64,000 bases of DNA from Nepenthes gracilis (taxonomy: Eukaryota > Streptophyta > Magnoliopsida > Caryophyllales > Nepenthaceae), in NCBI GenBank assembly GCA_033239525.1, contig BSYO01000004.1:25148037-25212036 (forward strand), read 5' to 3'. A program made the translations under genes and the position numbers. The notes under the pieces are model-generated. The model made no database searches. It saw only the letters and a list, made by a program, of their open reading frames with translations, and was not told the origin of the DNA. Shown here in pieces: positions 13,801-25,800 of this stretch (position 1 is its first letter; each line of letters begins with the position of its first letter).

Positions 13801-16778
13801 ATGTAGGTAGTTTGCCCCTACATTGCTGAGGTAAGCAAGCTTACCCCCTACATTGGAGAAAGGTTCTTCTGGTGATTTAAGCACGTGACCTCCAAGTCAC
13901 AAAGCCCCTGAAATATGTGATGTTGCATTTGTGAAACTATTTGGCATGTTTGAGCATCTCAAATTTAACAGAAACAGCCATGTCATTAACTATGAATTCT
14001 AACAAAAACATTACATACAAATATTGAGATACATAACAACTGAGAAGAAGCATCCTGCATAAATGTTCGAGGGTGTGCCTGAAGACCTTCTGTTTGCAAA
14101 AGAGACAAAGAACGAGGACCTACCACTGGAGAAGCCTTCTCAACACCAACATTGATCGCTGGAAAGTAGGTCTTTTCACCAAATTCCAAGTCTCCATTTG
14201 GATCCTGAACAAGAATAAACATCAAATACAACATATGTAATGCAAGAGCAGTTCATAGATAACCTGTAACATCACATAATGATGATGATTTCATTCGTTT
14301 TACAATGTCACACGGAATGCAACAATATGCTTATAATCAATGGAAAGAAGCATACTAAACCATATATATTCCAAAACACACTTGACCAGCCAACAGAATA
14401 CAAAATTCATGCTTTCTAATTCAATCTAAAAACCTTATCTGCACACTTTCTCGATATTCACAATTACTAATGCAACAAACTTATCATCATGCTTACAAGA
14501 AAGTTGTCAACTGTATAAAAAGGCACGTGGCTTGTCTCTCTAGTATCACTAACAAGTTATACAAGAAAAAAGACCCGGATGCAAAACCAAGAGTTCCCAA
14601 AAAAAGTATTATACCAGGTAAAAAACGAAACAAAATAATCCTACAACGAGCAATTCTCCGGTCTCCATATAGTACGGCAAACGGTTCTAAAACATTGAAA
14701 ATTAATTATGAAAAAACTGAATAAAGTCCAATATCCACTCTTCTCAAAAGTTGAATCAAAGTATAAAGGCCCTTCATTATCCACTCGCTCAACTCAGATC
14801 AGAACACTGAACATATGCAGATAGATGCCCATTGTAGATTTTCAGAATTTACTGTTTCCTTTTCAGAGTTAATTTAAAGGCCCCTAATAATCCGCTCGCT
14901 CAACTCGGACAAGAACACTGAAGATTTTCAAAATTTACTGTTTCCTTGTCAACAGATTTCCCTAGGGTCTTACTGATCTCCATACAGAGTTTCTCACACA
15001 CAAGATGAGGAGGGACCCCTCCAAGGCTCACCAAAGTGTGACCTAAATCACCCGGGTGACTGGTCACTCTGGCTAACAGGAGGCCACCATTTAAATCACC
15101 CTGATGATGACATATAAACCCATGAAATGGTTGAATATCTACCATTCAAAAAATATAATTTCAAATACCAATTTTTGGTTTCGTATCTCCAAATAATTTC
15201 TGCAGGAGATCCAATGAGGACAACAGCAAAGCACTTGGTTTCATGGGGTTACGATGACACATAACCCCATGAAATGGTTGAAAATCTACCATTCAAAAAA
15301 ATATAATTGCAAATCCACTTTCTGGTTTTGTATCTCCAAATAATTTCCGCATGAAATCCAAAGAGGACAACAGCAAAGCACTTAGAACTTGCACCAAGGA
15401 CTTTCCAATGCAAAAGTAAACTAATCATCAACAGCACCAAGGATGGGAATTTCAATAGTGGGCCAGGTTTCCCCAATGAGTCTTTGAAGGACTTTCCATG
15501 CGCGATCAGATTATTTGGGCAACACCAGTTTCTGATGCAAACACTAATCCAATTCCCCAACTGTGGCCAACCCGAATGCTGGTTTTACGGAAATTCTTGT
15601 GCATCACTGTCAATCTATGAACAAGAAATGCAAAGCATTTTCTGCTCCTGTGTTTCTCTGATGGTGGCAGCCATGAGCACATAAACAAACTGAAAAGGAC
15701 AGGAAAGCTATGCTCAAAGCTTTTGCCCCTGTCAGGAAATTCTCAGTTAGGGGCATCCAGCTTTTTTAACGTTTGTCTTAAAATTTCAACAGTTAAAACT
15801 GTTCTTGTCCTTCTTTAATATTTCAACACTTTAATGTGCTCTTTTCCCCTTAAATAGAACTTCAGCACCACACCTCTTAAAAGTTCAGCACTTAAGTTTT
15901 AGATGTGCAGTGTCTCCTTTTCAGAGCTTAAAATTTCAGCATTTATTAATATTTACAATTCTACTGAAGTTTCAAAACTATAAGTTTCAGAAGAAAAGAA
16001 TAACTCTTAAATTTTCACACTGAAAACTTCAGAAGTTTTTCAGAGTCCAGATTTATGAAGTTCAAGCAAAAAAAAAAAAAAAGCATCTTAAAACTTTAGA
16101 ACCTCTTAAGGTTTCAACGCATACAATAGGGCATAGCCATAAGTTGATTCCTTCAATATGTACTAAAAAAAGGCGATATACTCTTTTAAACCTTTTCCTA
16201 AAAACCACCACAGTTTCAACTTAGGATCAAGTAAAAGACAAAGAAATTCCTAACCAAGTGAAAAATTAGGGATGAGCAACACTAGAAAGATCATCTCAGC
16301 ATGAACCAGTATGGATGTGCCAGCACTAGCAACACGCAATACTGAGTCTTTAACGTTGCAATATTGCAAATAATTTTATGTTACTTTTCTAGTTTCATAA
16401 TTTTGACTTCGTTTGACGTGCCTTAGCATATTTACAATAAAAGCCTTCTCTAAAACATTTCTGCCTCTCCTCCTGTCTGCCCCCTTTCTCTCTCCTACCA
16501 GCATAGTACCTCGATTGAGCCTTCTACCAAATACCAGTTACACCATACTAGGTTCTAAACATTTCCAGTTTCTGCTACTTGTTACCAGTATGAACAAAGC
16601 CACACAGTATCAAAACATAAACTGAATTCTAATAGCATGTTTGGTTGGAGAGAATAAGGTGGGAATACAAACTATTCACTGGGAATAGAAATTTCTCCAT
16701 TTGGTTACAAATTTAACCAAGAATAAATATTCCCTGAGAATTGTTATTCCCACACATGTGAGAATAACAATTCCCACA

Positions 16779-16817
<39 letters not shown>

Positions 16818-18638
16818 CACTATTTTCACCTTATTCCTCATATGATTCTACAAACCAAATAATAGAATACTAATTTTCACCTTATTCTATTCCAACAACC
16901 AAATATAATAATAATAATTCCAACTCTATTCTCATTCTATTCTATTCCCTGGAATAACTATTTTATTCTCATTTTATTCCATTCTAACAACCAAACATAC
17001 CATAAAGGTTTTTGCTCATTCTTAGCACAAGGAACAAACACAAAGCCACACACACAGCCTAAAAAAAAAATCTTAAGTTCTGAACCACAAATACCCTAAA
17101 ACACCCAGCCAGATTGCCATCTCTACTCAATCCTGATTGGACGGATTTTAAATCACAAAGGACAGGTGCCCTTGTGAAAAAGCTCATTCTTCATTAAAAT
17201 AAATGGAGACAAAATTTACCATAATTTTGTTAACCTGTTTTTCAAAGCAAATTTGGAAAAAGAAAAACCTTTATTGCATAATGTAAGCTACACTAAGGGC
17301 GGGATGGATCAAAGAAATAAGTTACTCTTCTGATAGAAATGAAAATTGTTATTAAAAAAGGAGGGAAATACTAGAGCTAAAACATCCTATTCATGCGTCT
17401 AGTAGTTTCACTGAAACACTAGGTGCTCCAGAGTAATTTTCTTATCAGAAAGTGCAAAATACTAGCACATTGCATATCCCCTAGCCCTCCTAGAGATAGA
17501 AAAAATAGCATTTAACAAACTAGAAATAAAAAATGTAAAAGCAACAACCACAGAAAGAAGGGCTTGAACTCCAAAAAATAAAGAAAAAAGTGAAGCCATG
17601 GGTGAAGGCTTACATGGGATGAAGAACAATGACGTGTATGCCACTCCGACCAGTGCTGTAATAGTTCCTCAAGCTTACGTTTACTAGATCTATAAGAGGA
17701 GAAAAATGGTCATCAAGAATGTCATTCAATCATAAACCAATTTATTTTACCTATAAAAGAATCTCAAGTAGTACACTGTTAATAACTACAAATTTTCTTT
17801 CATGAGTCAAAACAATATACCATGTTTCCTTCTTTATTGTCAAACCTTTTTATCATTTTGTATTCTTCCACAATTTCACTTTTTCCCAAACAGTAACAAT
17901 CTCAAACTAACCTTGGTAAAGAATTATATTGGATGTGCACAGATGGGTGCTGTTCATCAAATATGATCCGGGATCTCTTATCACCTGATTTAGCTGGCAC
18001 CTTGAATTAAGGTATAAAAAAAGACAGATGAAATAAGACAACAGGTCCAGAATCTATTTCCCACTAAGTCAAATCATATCCTTGAAATATTTAAGAAAGA
18101 CCACATAGCAAACTTGACTAGCTGGAGAAAGCAAAACAGTAGCTTATCCAAGACAGCAAACATAATAGAACCTACAACAGAATATCAAAAACTTAAAGTA
18201 GGATAGGAATTCCATATGTCGCATGGTAGCTCATGGAAATTCACAACATAAAAAGAATCAATCATAGAAGAGCAAAACTTATAACAGGATACAAGTTCCA
18301 TGTGTCTCGCGATAGCTGATGGCAATTTCATCTTGAACACTCATACAACCATTCTCACCTGGCTCACTGACATGATTAAGCTTTTCAGTAACTAAAAGAG
18401 TTTCGGTGAAATCAACACTATCATGCAAGTGAGACGAATTGCACACAGCATCTTCATTAGGAATAAGTTCTCCTTCTTCAGTTTCATCATCAGGCAGCTC
18501 CCCCTGTTCACCATTTAGAACATCTCCTTTACCCTTGCTATCATCAATGTCATGACCAAACTTGCAAGCTAAATCTTTATTACTTCCAGAGTCAGAACCA
18601 CTAGAAGCAGGAAGTTTAATTAAATCCTCCGTCTCCAT
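4245..18638 (-). CDS. ZCCHC8: ZCCHC8-like protein: zinc knuckle + PSP domain, NEXT-complex scaffold family (spliced)
   Basis: Coding exons on the minus strand: exon 1 from ATG 18638 (3' end unresolved, about 18.3 kb), then 18000-17912, 17689-17614, 14204-14124, 10946-10813, 7929-7680, 6351-6288 and 4879-4245 (stop). Exons 2-8 have AG/GT borders, keep one frame and give 442 residues; exon 1 adds roughly 100-115. In order: an acidic Ser/Glu-rich N-terminus; a basic helix ([15 protein letters not shown]); the block [15 protein letters not shown]; a zinc knuckle [14 protein letters not shown] (CX2CX4HX4C); a PSP core ([17 protein letters not shown] then [18 protein letters not shown]); an acidic segment; and a Ser/Tyr/Gly/Arg-rich tail ending RG. 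This is the plant ZCCHC8 arrangement. In plants and animals the family bridges the MTR4/HEN2 helicase and RBM7 in nuclear RNA surveillance; that role is inferred from family. The long introns carry SINE- and MITE-like insertions. The full element at 20908-30032 probably lies in a 5' UTR intron. Confidence 0.88.
7680..7929 (-). CDS. ZCCHC8: ZCCHC8-like exon 6: zinc knuckle and first half of PSP domain
   Basis: A 250-nt exon bounded by TTTTCCAG/AGGG (acceptor) and CTTGGG/GTAAGAC (donor). Translation starts [10 protein letters not shown]. It contains the CCHC knuckle [14 protein letters not shown], a basic linker with HKSKRNQ, and the start of the PSP domain ([21 protein letters not shown]). All four zinc ligands are present. 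The PSP domain continues in exon 7 (6351-6288, [21 protein letters not shown]), 1.3 kb away. Confidence 0.9.
8818..8845. repeat. C14 run followed by G-rich tract in an AT-rich intron
   Basis: Fourteen Cs (8818-8831) followed by GGGCGGCGGGGGCC inside intron 5 of the ZCCHC8-like gene. Composition is unlike the surrounding intron. Could be a true homopolymer insertion, a fragment from elsewhere, or a misassembled spot. Confidence 0.8.
9900..10210 (+). repeat. Dispersed repeat copy, inverted relative to 51780-52130
   Basis: An AT-rich half (ATTTTTTATAATATTTTATA, near 9990) followed by a GC-richer half (GGTCATGCCGTTCTGGCC, near 10056). The reverse complement of 51780-52130 shows the same order: AT-rich half, then GTGCTGGGCC/CACGGCAT words. 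A two-copy dispersed repeat in opposite orientation; class not recognised. Confidence 0.45.
11149..11291. repeat. 72-bp tandem duplication in intron 4
   Basis: Two adjacent copies (11149-11220 and 11221-11291) both start AAAAACTTTTTTG and share CAATAGTTCAAGCATGCAC and GAGATGTCCCCAAAT, with a few substitutions. Intron 4 of the ZCCHC8-like gene begins at 10946 reading leftward, so this lies just upstream of exon 5. Confidence 0.85.
11786..11990 (+). mobile_element. tRNA-derived SINE-like insertion
   Basis: A tRNA-like head in plus orientation has an A-box-like motif (TAGTGGTGAAATGG, from about 11794) and a B box GGTTTGAGTCC (11850-11860), spaced as in RNA polymerase III internal promoters. Paired tRNA stems are not evident, so this is not a functional tRNA. 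The body runs on into unrelated sequence; the 3' end and target duplication were not resolved. Confidence 0.4.
15101..15390. repeat. 147-bp tandem duplication in intron 3
   Basis: The words CCATGAAATGGTTGAA, ATCTACCATTCAAAAAA, TATCTCCAAATAATTTC and GAGGACAACAGCAAAGCACTT each occur twice at a constant offset of about 147 bp (15120s and 15268s onward). The copies differ at several bases. Confidence 0.85.
15735..16080. repeat. Degenerate low-complexity repeat in intron 3
   Basis: Imperfect reiteration of short words such as AAAATTTCA, TTCAGCA, AACTTCAG and CTTTTCAGAG, ending in an A15 run near 16069-16082. No coding sequence seen. Confidence 0.4.
16635..17000. mobile_element. MITE-like element with terminal inverted repeats and an internal TTA microsatellite
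   Basis: The left end GCATGTTTGGTTGGAGAGAAT is mirrored by the right end, whose reverse complement is GTATGTTTGGTTGTTAGAAT. Length about 366 bp, no coding capacity, inside intron 3 of the ZCCHC8-like gene. It carries a (TTA)n microsatellite at 16781-16817. The target duplication could not be fixed, so the superfamily is left open. Confidence 0.5.
18150..18335. repeat. 88-bp imperfect tandem duplication across the exon 1/intron 1 junction
   Basis: The segment around 18285-18335 (GGATACAAGTTCCATGTGTC, CGATAGCTGATGGCAATTTC) recurs at 18197-18243 as GGATAGGAATTCCATATGTC, CATGGTAGCTCATGGAAATTC. Flanking words (CAAAAACTTA, ACATAA...GAA) recur at the same offset. The right copy overlaps the end of the first coding exon of the ZCCHC8-like gene. 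Confidence 0.65.
18300..18638 (-). CDS. ZCCHC8: First coding exon of the ZCCHC8-like gene (3' end unresolved)
   Basis: ATG at 18638-18636 in good context (G at +4) opens an acidic frame beginning [20 protein letters not shown]. It includes the run [15 protein letters not shown] and continues to a stop near 18280. Exon 2 begins at a codon boundary (GTG CCA GCT), so exon 1 should end in phase 0. The obvious GT at the end of the open frame (ACTT/GTATCC) is phase 1 and would give a stop in exon 2. Candidate phase-0 donors inside the exon are weak. The region is tandemly duplicated (about 18150-18335), which may have displaced or copied the original donor. An unrecognised small exon is also possible. 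Confidence 0.65.
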
Positions 18639-19352
18639 CACTCAATAGGCAAGCACCACATATTGGAATGTTTTCCCAAAGTACACTGCTGAGTAACCTT
18701 GCAAATCAGAATTCTCAGTCAGTTGGACACAGGACATATAGCTATTCTTTTGAAGATATTTACTGCATCAAAATATAGGCTTTAATTAATGACAATTTTT
18801 ACCACAGAATAATTTCCAAAAGGTTCTCTGAAAGTCCGGAAAAATATGCATTATATAGGAATATCTCATGTGACTTCATGCAGAGCTAGACCTTTATCAT
18901 GACATAGGCAATCATCACATATGTTGCCATGTCTAATACAATGAATATTCTCTTCACCCAAAAAATAGTCTCTCTTCATCATATTTTTTTTCACAAAAAT
19001 ATGCAGTGTGACAATTATCTCAAGACAGAAAGCAAACTTTTTGAGAAGTTCATAATAAAGAGGAGAAAATAAAGATAATTAATTGCTCAGCAGAGCTTTC
19101 TTTTATTTTTTAAACCTTTAAGGAGGGAGAGAGGATAGCCCTTGGTGTAGAAAAGCAGAAGTTTGTTTAAGGATAATCGTTTGAGCTGGATTACGGCCAG
19201 AGTAACTTAGCCTACCAGAGATGCTTACGAGGGACTAAGATGTGCTATCAATGTGTTAAGAATATCTCTATTAGATAATTAGAGAGAACATTGAGCACCA
19301 TCTCATTGATTTTGGTTTTTGTCTTCATATTTCCTTAGATGGAAATTTCGTC

Positions 19353-19392
<40 letters not shown>

Positions 19393-19463
19393 CGTAACCG
19401 AAAGAGACGATATTAAACATAACTGAAAGAGACAATATTCACCAGCCAAAACTAATGAATTAT
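18639..19463. other. 5' flank of the first coding exon: possible 5' UTR intron acceptor
   Basis: Read on the minus strand, this contains a plausible acceptor (GATTTGCAAG/GTTACTCAGC) about 57-60 nt upstream of the ATG. That fits an upstream non-coding exon. A (TG)n microsatellite lies at 19355-19389. No coding sequence seen. Confidence 0.35.
19355..19389. repeat. (TG)n microsatellite
   Basis: About 17 perfect TG units. Confidence 0.95.
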
Positions 19464-19683
19464 CTTTTTTTTTTATTACATGTTTTTTTATTACAGTTAT
19501 CATGTCTTCTTTCCGGTAAACGCCACTGACACTTAAAGATGGAACACCCAGCTTGCTTTTCTGTTCAAGCAATACAAACAGAGGGAGAATTAATTTGGCG
19601 AAAGCCAAACTAAATTCAAACTCTTGACCTTCTGCCAATAAAGGGGAGTTACTAACTAAGCTATTTGACTCTATGCCCCTAGC
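19464..19683 (-). mobile_element. tRNA-derived SINE-like insertion, minus strand
   Basis: The reverse complement begins GGGGCATAGAGTCAAATAGC and contains an A-box-like TAGCTTAGTTAGTAACT (from 19664) and a B-box-like GGTCAAGAGTTTGAATTT (19629-19612). It ends near an A-rich stretch (plus-strand T-run at 19464-19474). This order, with an A-rich 3' end, is typical of tRNA-derived plant SINEs. Flanking duplications were not found. Confidence 0.5.
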
Positions 19684-19810
19684 TTAAAACTTAGAGTTTC
19701 TTTTTCTTTTTCTTTCTTGATGTTTAAGAAATAGTTAGACATTTTATCTTTAAGACCAAAAAAAGGAATATTTTTATAGGATTAACGAGAAGGAACTTTT
19801 AGCTTACTCT

Positions 19811-20716
19811 TGTTGGGCCCAGGATGCCGAAACTTCGCAGCCAAGCTGAGAACTAATCTCTAAACGGATTGAAAAACCGAACCTGTTGGTTGAAGCCGTA
19901 AGGAGACGAAATGACAATCTACACAATTACAACCATGATAACGAGTAAAAATAAGACATACGAAATTTCTCGTAAGAACCCCTAAAACGAAGGGTAAACT
20001 CACGAAAACTTAAGTTCATATAATATCCACTATGATTGTAAGATAAATTGTACAAACCCCCCAACACTCCATTTATTTTCACCACAATATTGGTAAACTA
20101 ACGCAAAAACAAGAGAAGAAAAATACAAGAAAATCACCAGTACGTTATTCAAGAACAACAAATGGAACAGCATGCCCAAGGATAATAAGAGCCCAAACAA
20201 GATTTAGGACTCAAAAAGTCAGCAAAGACCTTCTCTGTCATCTTCTCTCTCTTTCTCTCTCTAATCAGACAACCAAAGTGTCGCAAGATCTCAAAATAAT
20301 TGTCCTAGAAATTGCCAAGGACTTTAATGCGGCACATGCACACAAGCACGGGACAAGCGTATGGATGATCTAAGGACTGCTGGTAGTGGCACAAGAGTAC
20401 CCCTCAGACAGGCCTGGGGTGAACCTATACTGCTATCAGCACATGTACACCCTTCAGACACGCTTGAAGTGGCCTACACTGTAAATAGCATACGTGCGCT
20501 CTCACGGGTGCCCATAAGAAGGGGCTAATGCTGCTCAACCACATGCAGCCCAACATGCGCAAATCAGACACCATCCTCCTCTAGCTAAAGAAACCCCTTC
20601 ACTCGAGCATGGTTCATCAGAACCTTCCACAAAGTTACATGCGATCAGCTGATAAATTAAATAATGTGGACATATATAATGGAAAGAGACTCACAAAGCA
20701 GTGACATGCCCCAACA
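19811..20716. repeat. LTR-like block TGTTGGG...CCCCAACA
   Basis: A 906-bp block starts TGTTGGGCCC and ends GCCCCAACA, so its ends form the short inverted repeat typical of LTRs. Its reverse complement would start TGTTGGGGCATGTCAC. No primer-binding site, coding region or matching target duplication is seen, so a decayed solo LTR is the best guess. It contains a CT-rich run near 20240-20265. Confidence 0.4.
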
Positions 20717-20907
20717 ATTTTATCCACTTCAGCATTTTTATCTTGATATGAGTTTAGATGAATGCTTTCGAAGAATTCAAAAGCATAAAATTAAAGTGCA
20801 ATATAGAGAAAATAGAAACGGAACTTAGATTTCCGTTGGCTAGGTTAACTCTACAACGACTTCTTGCAATTTTATTGTATTATCGTTCTCTAAATCATGT
20901 TGGATTT

Positions 20908-21348
20908 TGATGGGTATTATCATGTAGCACAAGGGTCCATTAGTTAAAGTCCAACGATGTGCGATAAAACAAAATAGTTACAACTTATGAGGTGGTTAGT
21001 TTCTATTGAGTGGAACTAGCAATAACCACCCGAAGTTAAATCCAACCAACCATCCTTATCTAAAGTGGTTCTGAAGTGGTTGTAAATTAGAAAAACGGCT
21101 CAGAAAAAAAACTATAAGTGGCAATTTTCAGAGGAAAAGGTAAGGAAAAAATATCCATAAAAGAATCTCTCTTTTGACTTTTCATTTCTAAAAAAGGACA
21201 TTACTGACTTGTGCGTCGGAGAGTCTGCTGGAAAATTCACCCCTTTGGTCCTTTGATTCTCTTGTTTTCTCTTGTGTTGTGCAGGTTTTTGATTTGGCAA
21301 ACTGAAATCCGTTCATTTCTAGTTTAATCCGAAACCCTGGACGAAACA
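20908..21348 (+). repeat. 5' LTR of the Tat-type element
   Basis: Begins TGATGGGTATTATC and ends CCTGGACGAAACA. Matches 29577-30032 along its whole length. Immediately 5' is GATTT, the target duplication. Confidence 0.95.
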
Positions 21349-21366
21349 TTGGTGCCGTCTGTGGAA
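21349..21366 (+). other. Primer-binding site
   Basis: TTGGTGCCGTCTGTGG follows the LTR directly and opens with TGG, as expected for pairing to the CCA end of a tRNA. The right-end element has the near-identical TTGGCGCCGTCTGTGG at 58335. The tRNA species was not assigned. Confidence 0.7.
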
Positions 21367-21407
21367 AAGTGACTAAAAATGTTTACTGTACCACCGAATA
21401 CTTAATA

Positions 21408-22808
21408 ATGGTTAACACCCGAAGTCATATAAGCGCACCTGCAATAGGGAACACCCTTCCTGAAGGCAACCCACCTTTGGATAGACAAGAAGAAAATCAA
21501 CAAACTCATCTCATACAAGCGCTGAACACGCGAGTAGATCACATATCTCAAGCCTTTCAAACCCTATGTGAACAAGTGGGTCGTCAAAAAATAGACACCC
21601 ATTCCTCAGCAATGCATATTCTCGCCTCCATGAGGCGGAAGAAGGAGCCGGCAGAACGAATTCAACAACAAGAAAGGACGCTTTCAAGAGAAAGAAGTGA
21701 GAGCCGATCTCGATTAGATGGCCGACTTGTTCAAGAGTTGAGAACTTACCTCAATGCTAAAAGATCCACCGTAACTCCTCGAATGGAGGAGAAATTGGAT
21801 AAAATGTAGGATTATCTTTTCGGAGAAAAACCTTAAGGACGCACTGGCGATTTGAGAAGATCTCCATTTACAACGGAGATTCGAACCTGTCCACTTCCTC
21901 AAAAATTCAAGATGCCAACCATGGACATTTGTGATAGAAGCACCGATCCAATGGATCACCTGAATCACTTCCGAACATTACTAAGCTTTCAAGGCTTAGA
22001 TGAAAGGATGATGTGTCAATGTTTTCCTTTAACCCTGAAAGGGGACGCAAGAATTTGGTTTTACCGAATGCTTTCTAATTCCATTCGGTCATTCCAAGAT
22101 TTAGCAGACAGTTTTCTCTCTCAATTTGCCTCCAGTCGGAGGATAGAAAAACAGCCCTAGCACCTAGCACGGACTAGGCAGGGGCCAAATGAAAGTTTAA
22201 AGAATTACTTGGTAAGATTTACCACCGAAGCTCGCCGAATTCCACGCCTCACTAATGAGGTCAAATTAAATACTTTCATATCAAATCTGGAGCTGGGCGA
22301 GTTCTTCAAGCATTTGGCCCACACAAATCCGCAGATTTTCAGAGAAGTGGAAGTCACTGCACAAGCATACATGGCGGCAGAAGAGGCCAATGAGGCCAAA
22401 AAGCCCATTAGGACGAATCCTTCTCATCAAGGGTCACCAAATAAAAGAAAGAGAGAAGATGAAAGATCTCATGAAAAGGAATCCAGAAAGAAATCCAAGG
22501 ACGGAGCACGGAGGGAATTCAGACCTTTCAACCTGACTCCATTAAACGACACCAGGACAAACATCCTCATGCAGATACGGGAGGAAAAATTTTTTAAATG
22601 GCCGAGGGCCCCAAAGAACCCAGAGAGTGGAGACCAAAGCAAGTTCTGTCATTACCATCGTTCCCCTGGACATGGTACTAAAGAATGTTGGACTCTACAA
22701 AGGGAAATTGAAAATCTTATAAGGAAGAGACACTTGGTAAAGTTTGTAAATGACCCAGAGCATGACTTTGGTAGGACGGAAAAAGAAGAAGAAAGGGAGC
22801 AATCATAA
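21408..22808 (+). pseudogene. gag of the Tat-type element, broken by stops
   Basis: One frame from ATG 21408 (MVNTRSHISAPAIGN) to 22808, interrupted by a TAG at 21807 and further stops near 21833 and 22157. Recognisable parts: retrotransposon gag domain (MCQCFPLTLKGDARIWFYRM; FLSQFASSRR), the motif AYMAAEEANEAK, a Lys/Arg-rich stretch, and a CCHC-like end (FCHYHRSPGHGTKECW). Gag forms the virus-like particle that packages the element RNA. The first stop replaces the tryptophan that the related element keeps at that position (VWNRVFGE). Confidence 0.88.
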
Positions 22809-22831
22809 CTGAGAAATCGTGGCAGCCCAAA

Positions 22832-25800
22832 GTGGTGAATATGATAACCACTAGATCGGTCAGGACTCAGCACTTTGATCGGCCAGATGTTGTCAAGAGT
22901 GGTAAAAAACAAAAGCTTGAAAGTAATGATATAATTAGTTTTAGTAAAGAAGACATGAATCATGTCCAGTCGCCACACTCTAATCCATTGGTTGTATCAG
23001 CCATTGTTTCTGACGATAATTTAGATTACCAGATGAAACGAATATTTATAGACAATAGAAGCTTCAGTAATTTGCTTTATCTTGATGCCTTTTTTAAATT
23101 GGATTTGAAAATTAACCAACTCAGACCGGCTAGTGGACTACTGTATGGAGTAGGAAAAGAACCGGTCATTGTTCAATGAACCATCCAATTGGAGGTAACA
23201 TTAGGAAACTATCCCAAAACGGCATCTCGCAAACTTACCTTTCTAGTAGTCGACCTGCCTTTTGTTTACAATGCAATCCTCGGTCGACCTTGCTTGACGG
23301 CGTTTGGGGTTGTAACATCCATTCCCCATTTAAAAATGAAGTTCCCAACACCATTCGGAGTAGGAGAAGTCTTGGGGGATCATGTGACCAGACGGACTTG
23401 CTTTTTGTCTCAAATCAAACAAACTGGTTCAGATCGGCCGATTGAAGATTTTGACTATCGTGACGAAAATACCCTTCAACAAGCCCAATCTGGAGAAGTA
23501 ACCGATTTTATTCCATTGGATCCTACAGATCCAGAAAAATGCTTACAAATAGGAAATTCGTTAACCGAACCAATTCGCAGTCGGGTAATTGATTTCCTCC
23601 GACAGAACTCAGATATTTTCGCCCGGACATCGTCTGATATGCTAGAAATTCCAACCGAAGTAATAGTTCACAGATTCGGTTTAAATCCTAATCATAAGCC
23701 CATTAGGCAAAAACGGAGGAACCATTTGGTTGAAAAACTCATTGCGATAAGGGAGGAAATAAAAAAATTGCGGGATGCCAGTTTCATCAGAGAGGTATAA
23801 TATCCAGACTGGCTCTCAAATGTAGTTATGGTAAAAAAAAACAACGGAAAATGAAGGATGTGCGTTGACTTTACCAACATAAATAAAGCCTGTCGAAAGG
23901 ACAGTTTTCCTCTGCCAAGGATCGATTTGTTGGTAGATTCAACATCCAGCCATTAATTGCTCAGCTTCATGGACGCCTACTCTGGTTATAACCAGATCAG
24001 CATGTGTCCGGAGGACCAAAAACGCATCTCCTTCATGACAAATCAAGGAACTTATTGCTACAAAGTAATGCCATTTGGTCTGAAGAATGCTGGCGCAACA
24101 TATCAACGGTTGGTGAACAAAATATTTGAAAATCAAATAGGACGGAACATAAAAGTATACGTGGATGATATGTTAGTAAAAAATAAGACTGTGAGCGATC
24201 ACGTCACGGATTTAGAGGAGGCCTTCGAAGTACTCCGGAAACACCGCATGAAATTGAATCCAAACAAATGCGTCTTCGGAGTATCTTTCGGCCGGTTCTT
24301 GGGATTTATAGTTTCAAGGCGAGGGATTAAAGCTAATCCGGAAAAAACAAAGGCCATTGCAGAAATGAACCCGCCCAAAACCATTAAAGAAGTTCAACGG
24401 CTCACCAGAAGACTCGCTTCCCTTTCCCATTTCTTATCCAAATCGGTCGAAAAATATCTTCTATTTTTCAGATCCTTAAGAGGAACAAAAGCCAACGGTT
24501 TCCAATGGACGGAAGAATGCCAGGCAGCCTTTTAAGAATTGAAAAGATATTTAGCCAACCCACTTCTCCTAACGTCGCCACAAGAGGAAAAAGAGTTATT
24601 TTTATATCTGGCGGTTTCTAACGTGGCACTTAGTTCGGTCTTAATCCAACAACAAACAGATACACAACAACCGGTTTACTACATTAGTAAAATTTTATCT
24701 AACGTAGAAAGCCGTTACACTCACGCTGAAAATGTAGCATTGGCACTCGTTAACTCGGCAAGGAAGCTAAGACAATACTTTTAGGCTCACAAGATAATCG
24801 TCCTCACGGATCGACCCCTTAAGGGAATATTACAAAAACTAGATACATCAAGACAACTGGTCAAATGGGCAATCGAATTTGGAGAATTCGACATTGAGTA
24901 CAGGCCAAGACCATCGATAAAAGGGCAAGCCTTGGCGGACTTTCTAGTCGAAACTTCGATTTTAGCGCAAAATAATGAGATGGAAGATCAGAACGCTGAT
25001 CGGACTGAATTATCCACTCTATGGACGATGTACGTGAACGGATCCTCTACACAATCAGGAAGTGGAGCCGGAGTGATATTAAGAACTCCGGAAGGAATGG
25101 AAATACCATACTCGCTAAGACTTTCGTTCCCAACAACTAACAACGTGGCCGAATATGAGGCTTTATTAGCCAGACTACGTTTAGCCAGAGAATGCTCAGC
25201 AAAGCGTGTTGCAGCTTATAGTGACCCCGAGCTAATGGTTAATCAAGTTCGAGGGAACTTTGAAGTATCAAATCCATGTTTGGTGAGGTATCTTGCAAAG
25301 GTAAGAAGTGTTTTTCAAGACTTTGATGAAGTAAATGTGACTCATATTTCGAGAACGGAAAATGGAAAGGCCGACCAACTAGCAAAAGCAGCAGCCATTG
25401 AGAATCCGGAGCAATATTTTTGAAGTATGCGAGAAATCTTGACAGTTCCAAGTATTGAGGAAATTGATTAAGACGTCTTACAAGTCACCAGCAACAAAAA
25501 CTGGATGACTCCTTATTATCAATACATTTCTGATGGAATCGTGCCCGAAAGCCAGGATGAGGCTAAGCGCGTAAAGAAGACGGCTGGATGGTACACAATT
25601 ATAGATGGAAAAATGTATCGTTGTGGATACTCTATCCCATACTTGAGATGTCTCACTCCGAAGGAAGCAGACTATGCATTAAGTGAAGTCCACCTTGGAA
25701 TATGTGGATCTCACATAGGAGGAAAGAACCTGGCCTTCAAATTGATGCGACAGGGCTATTTTTGGCCATGAAAAAAGATACAGCTGACTTTGTCAAGAAA

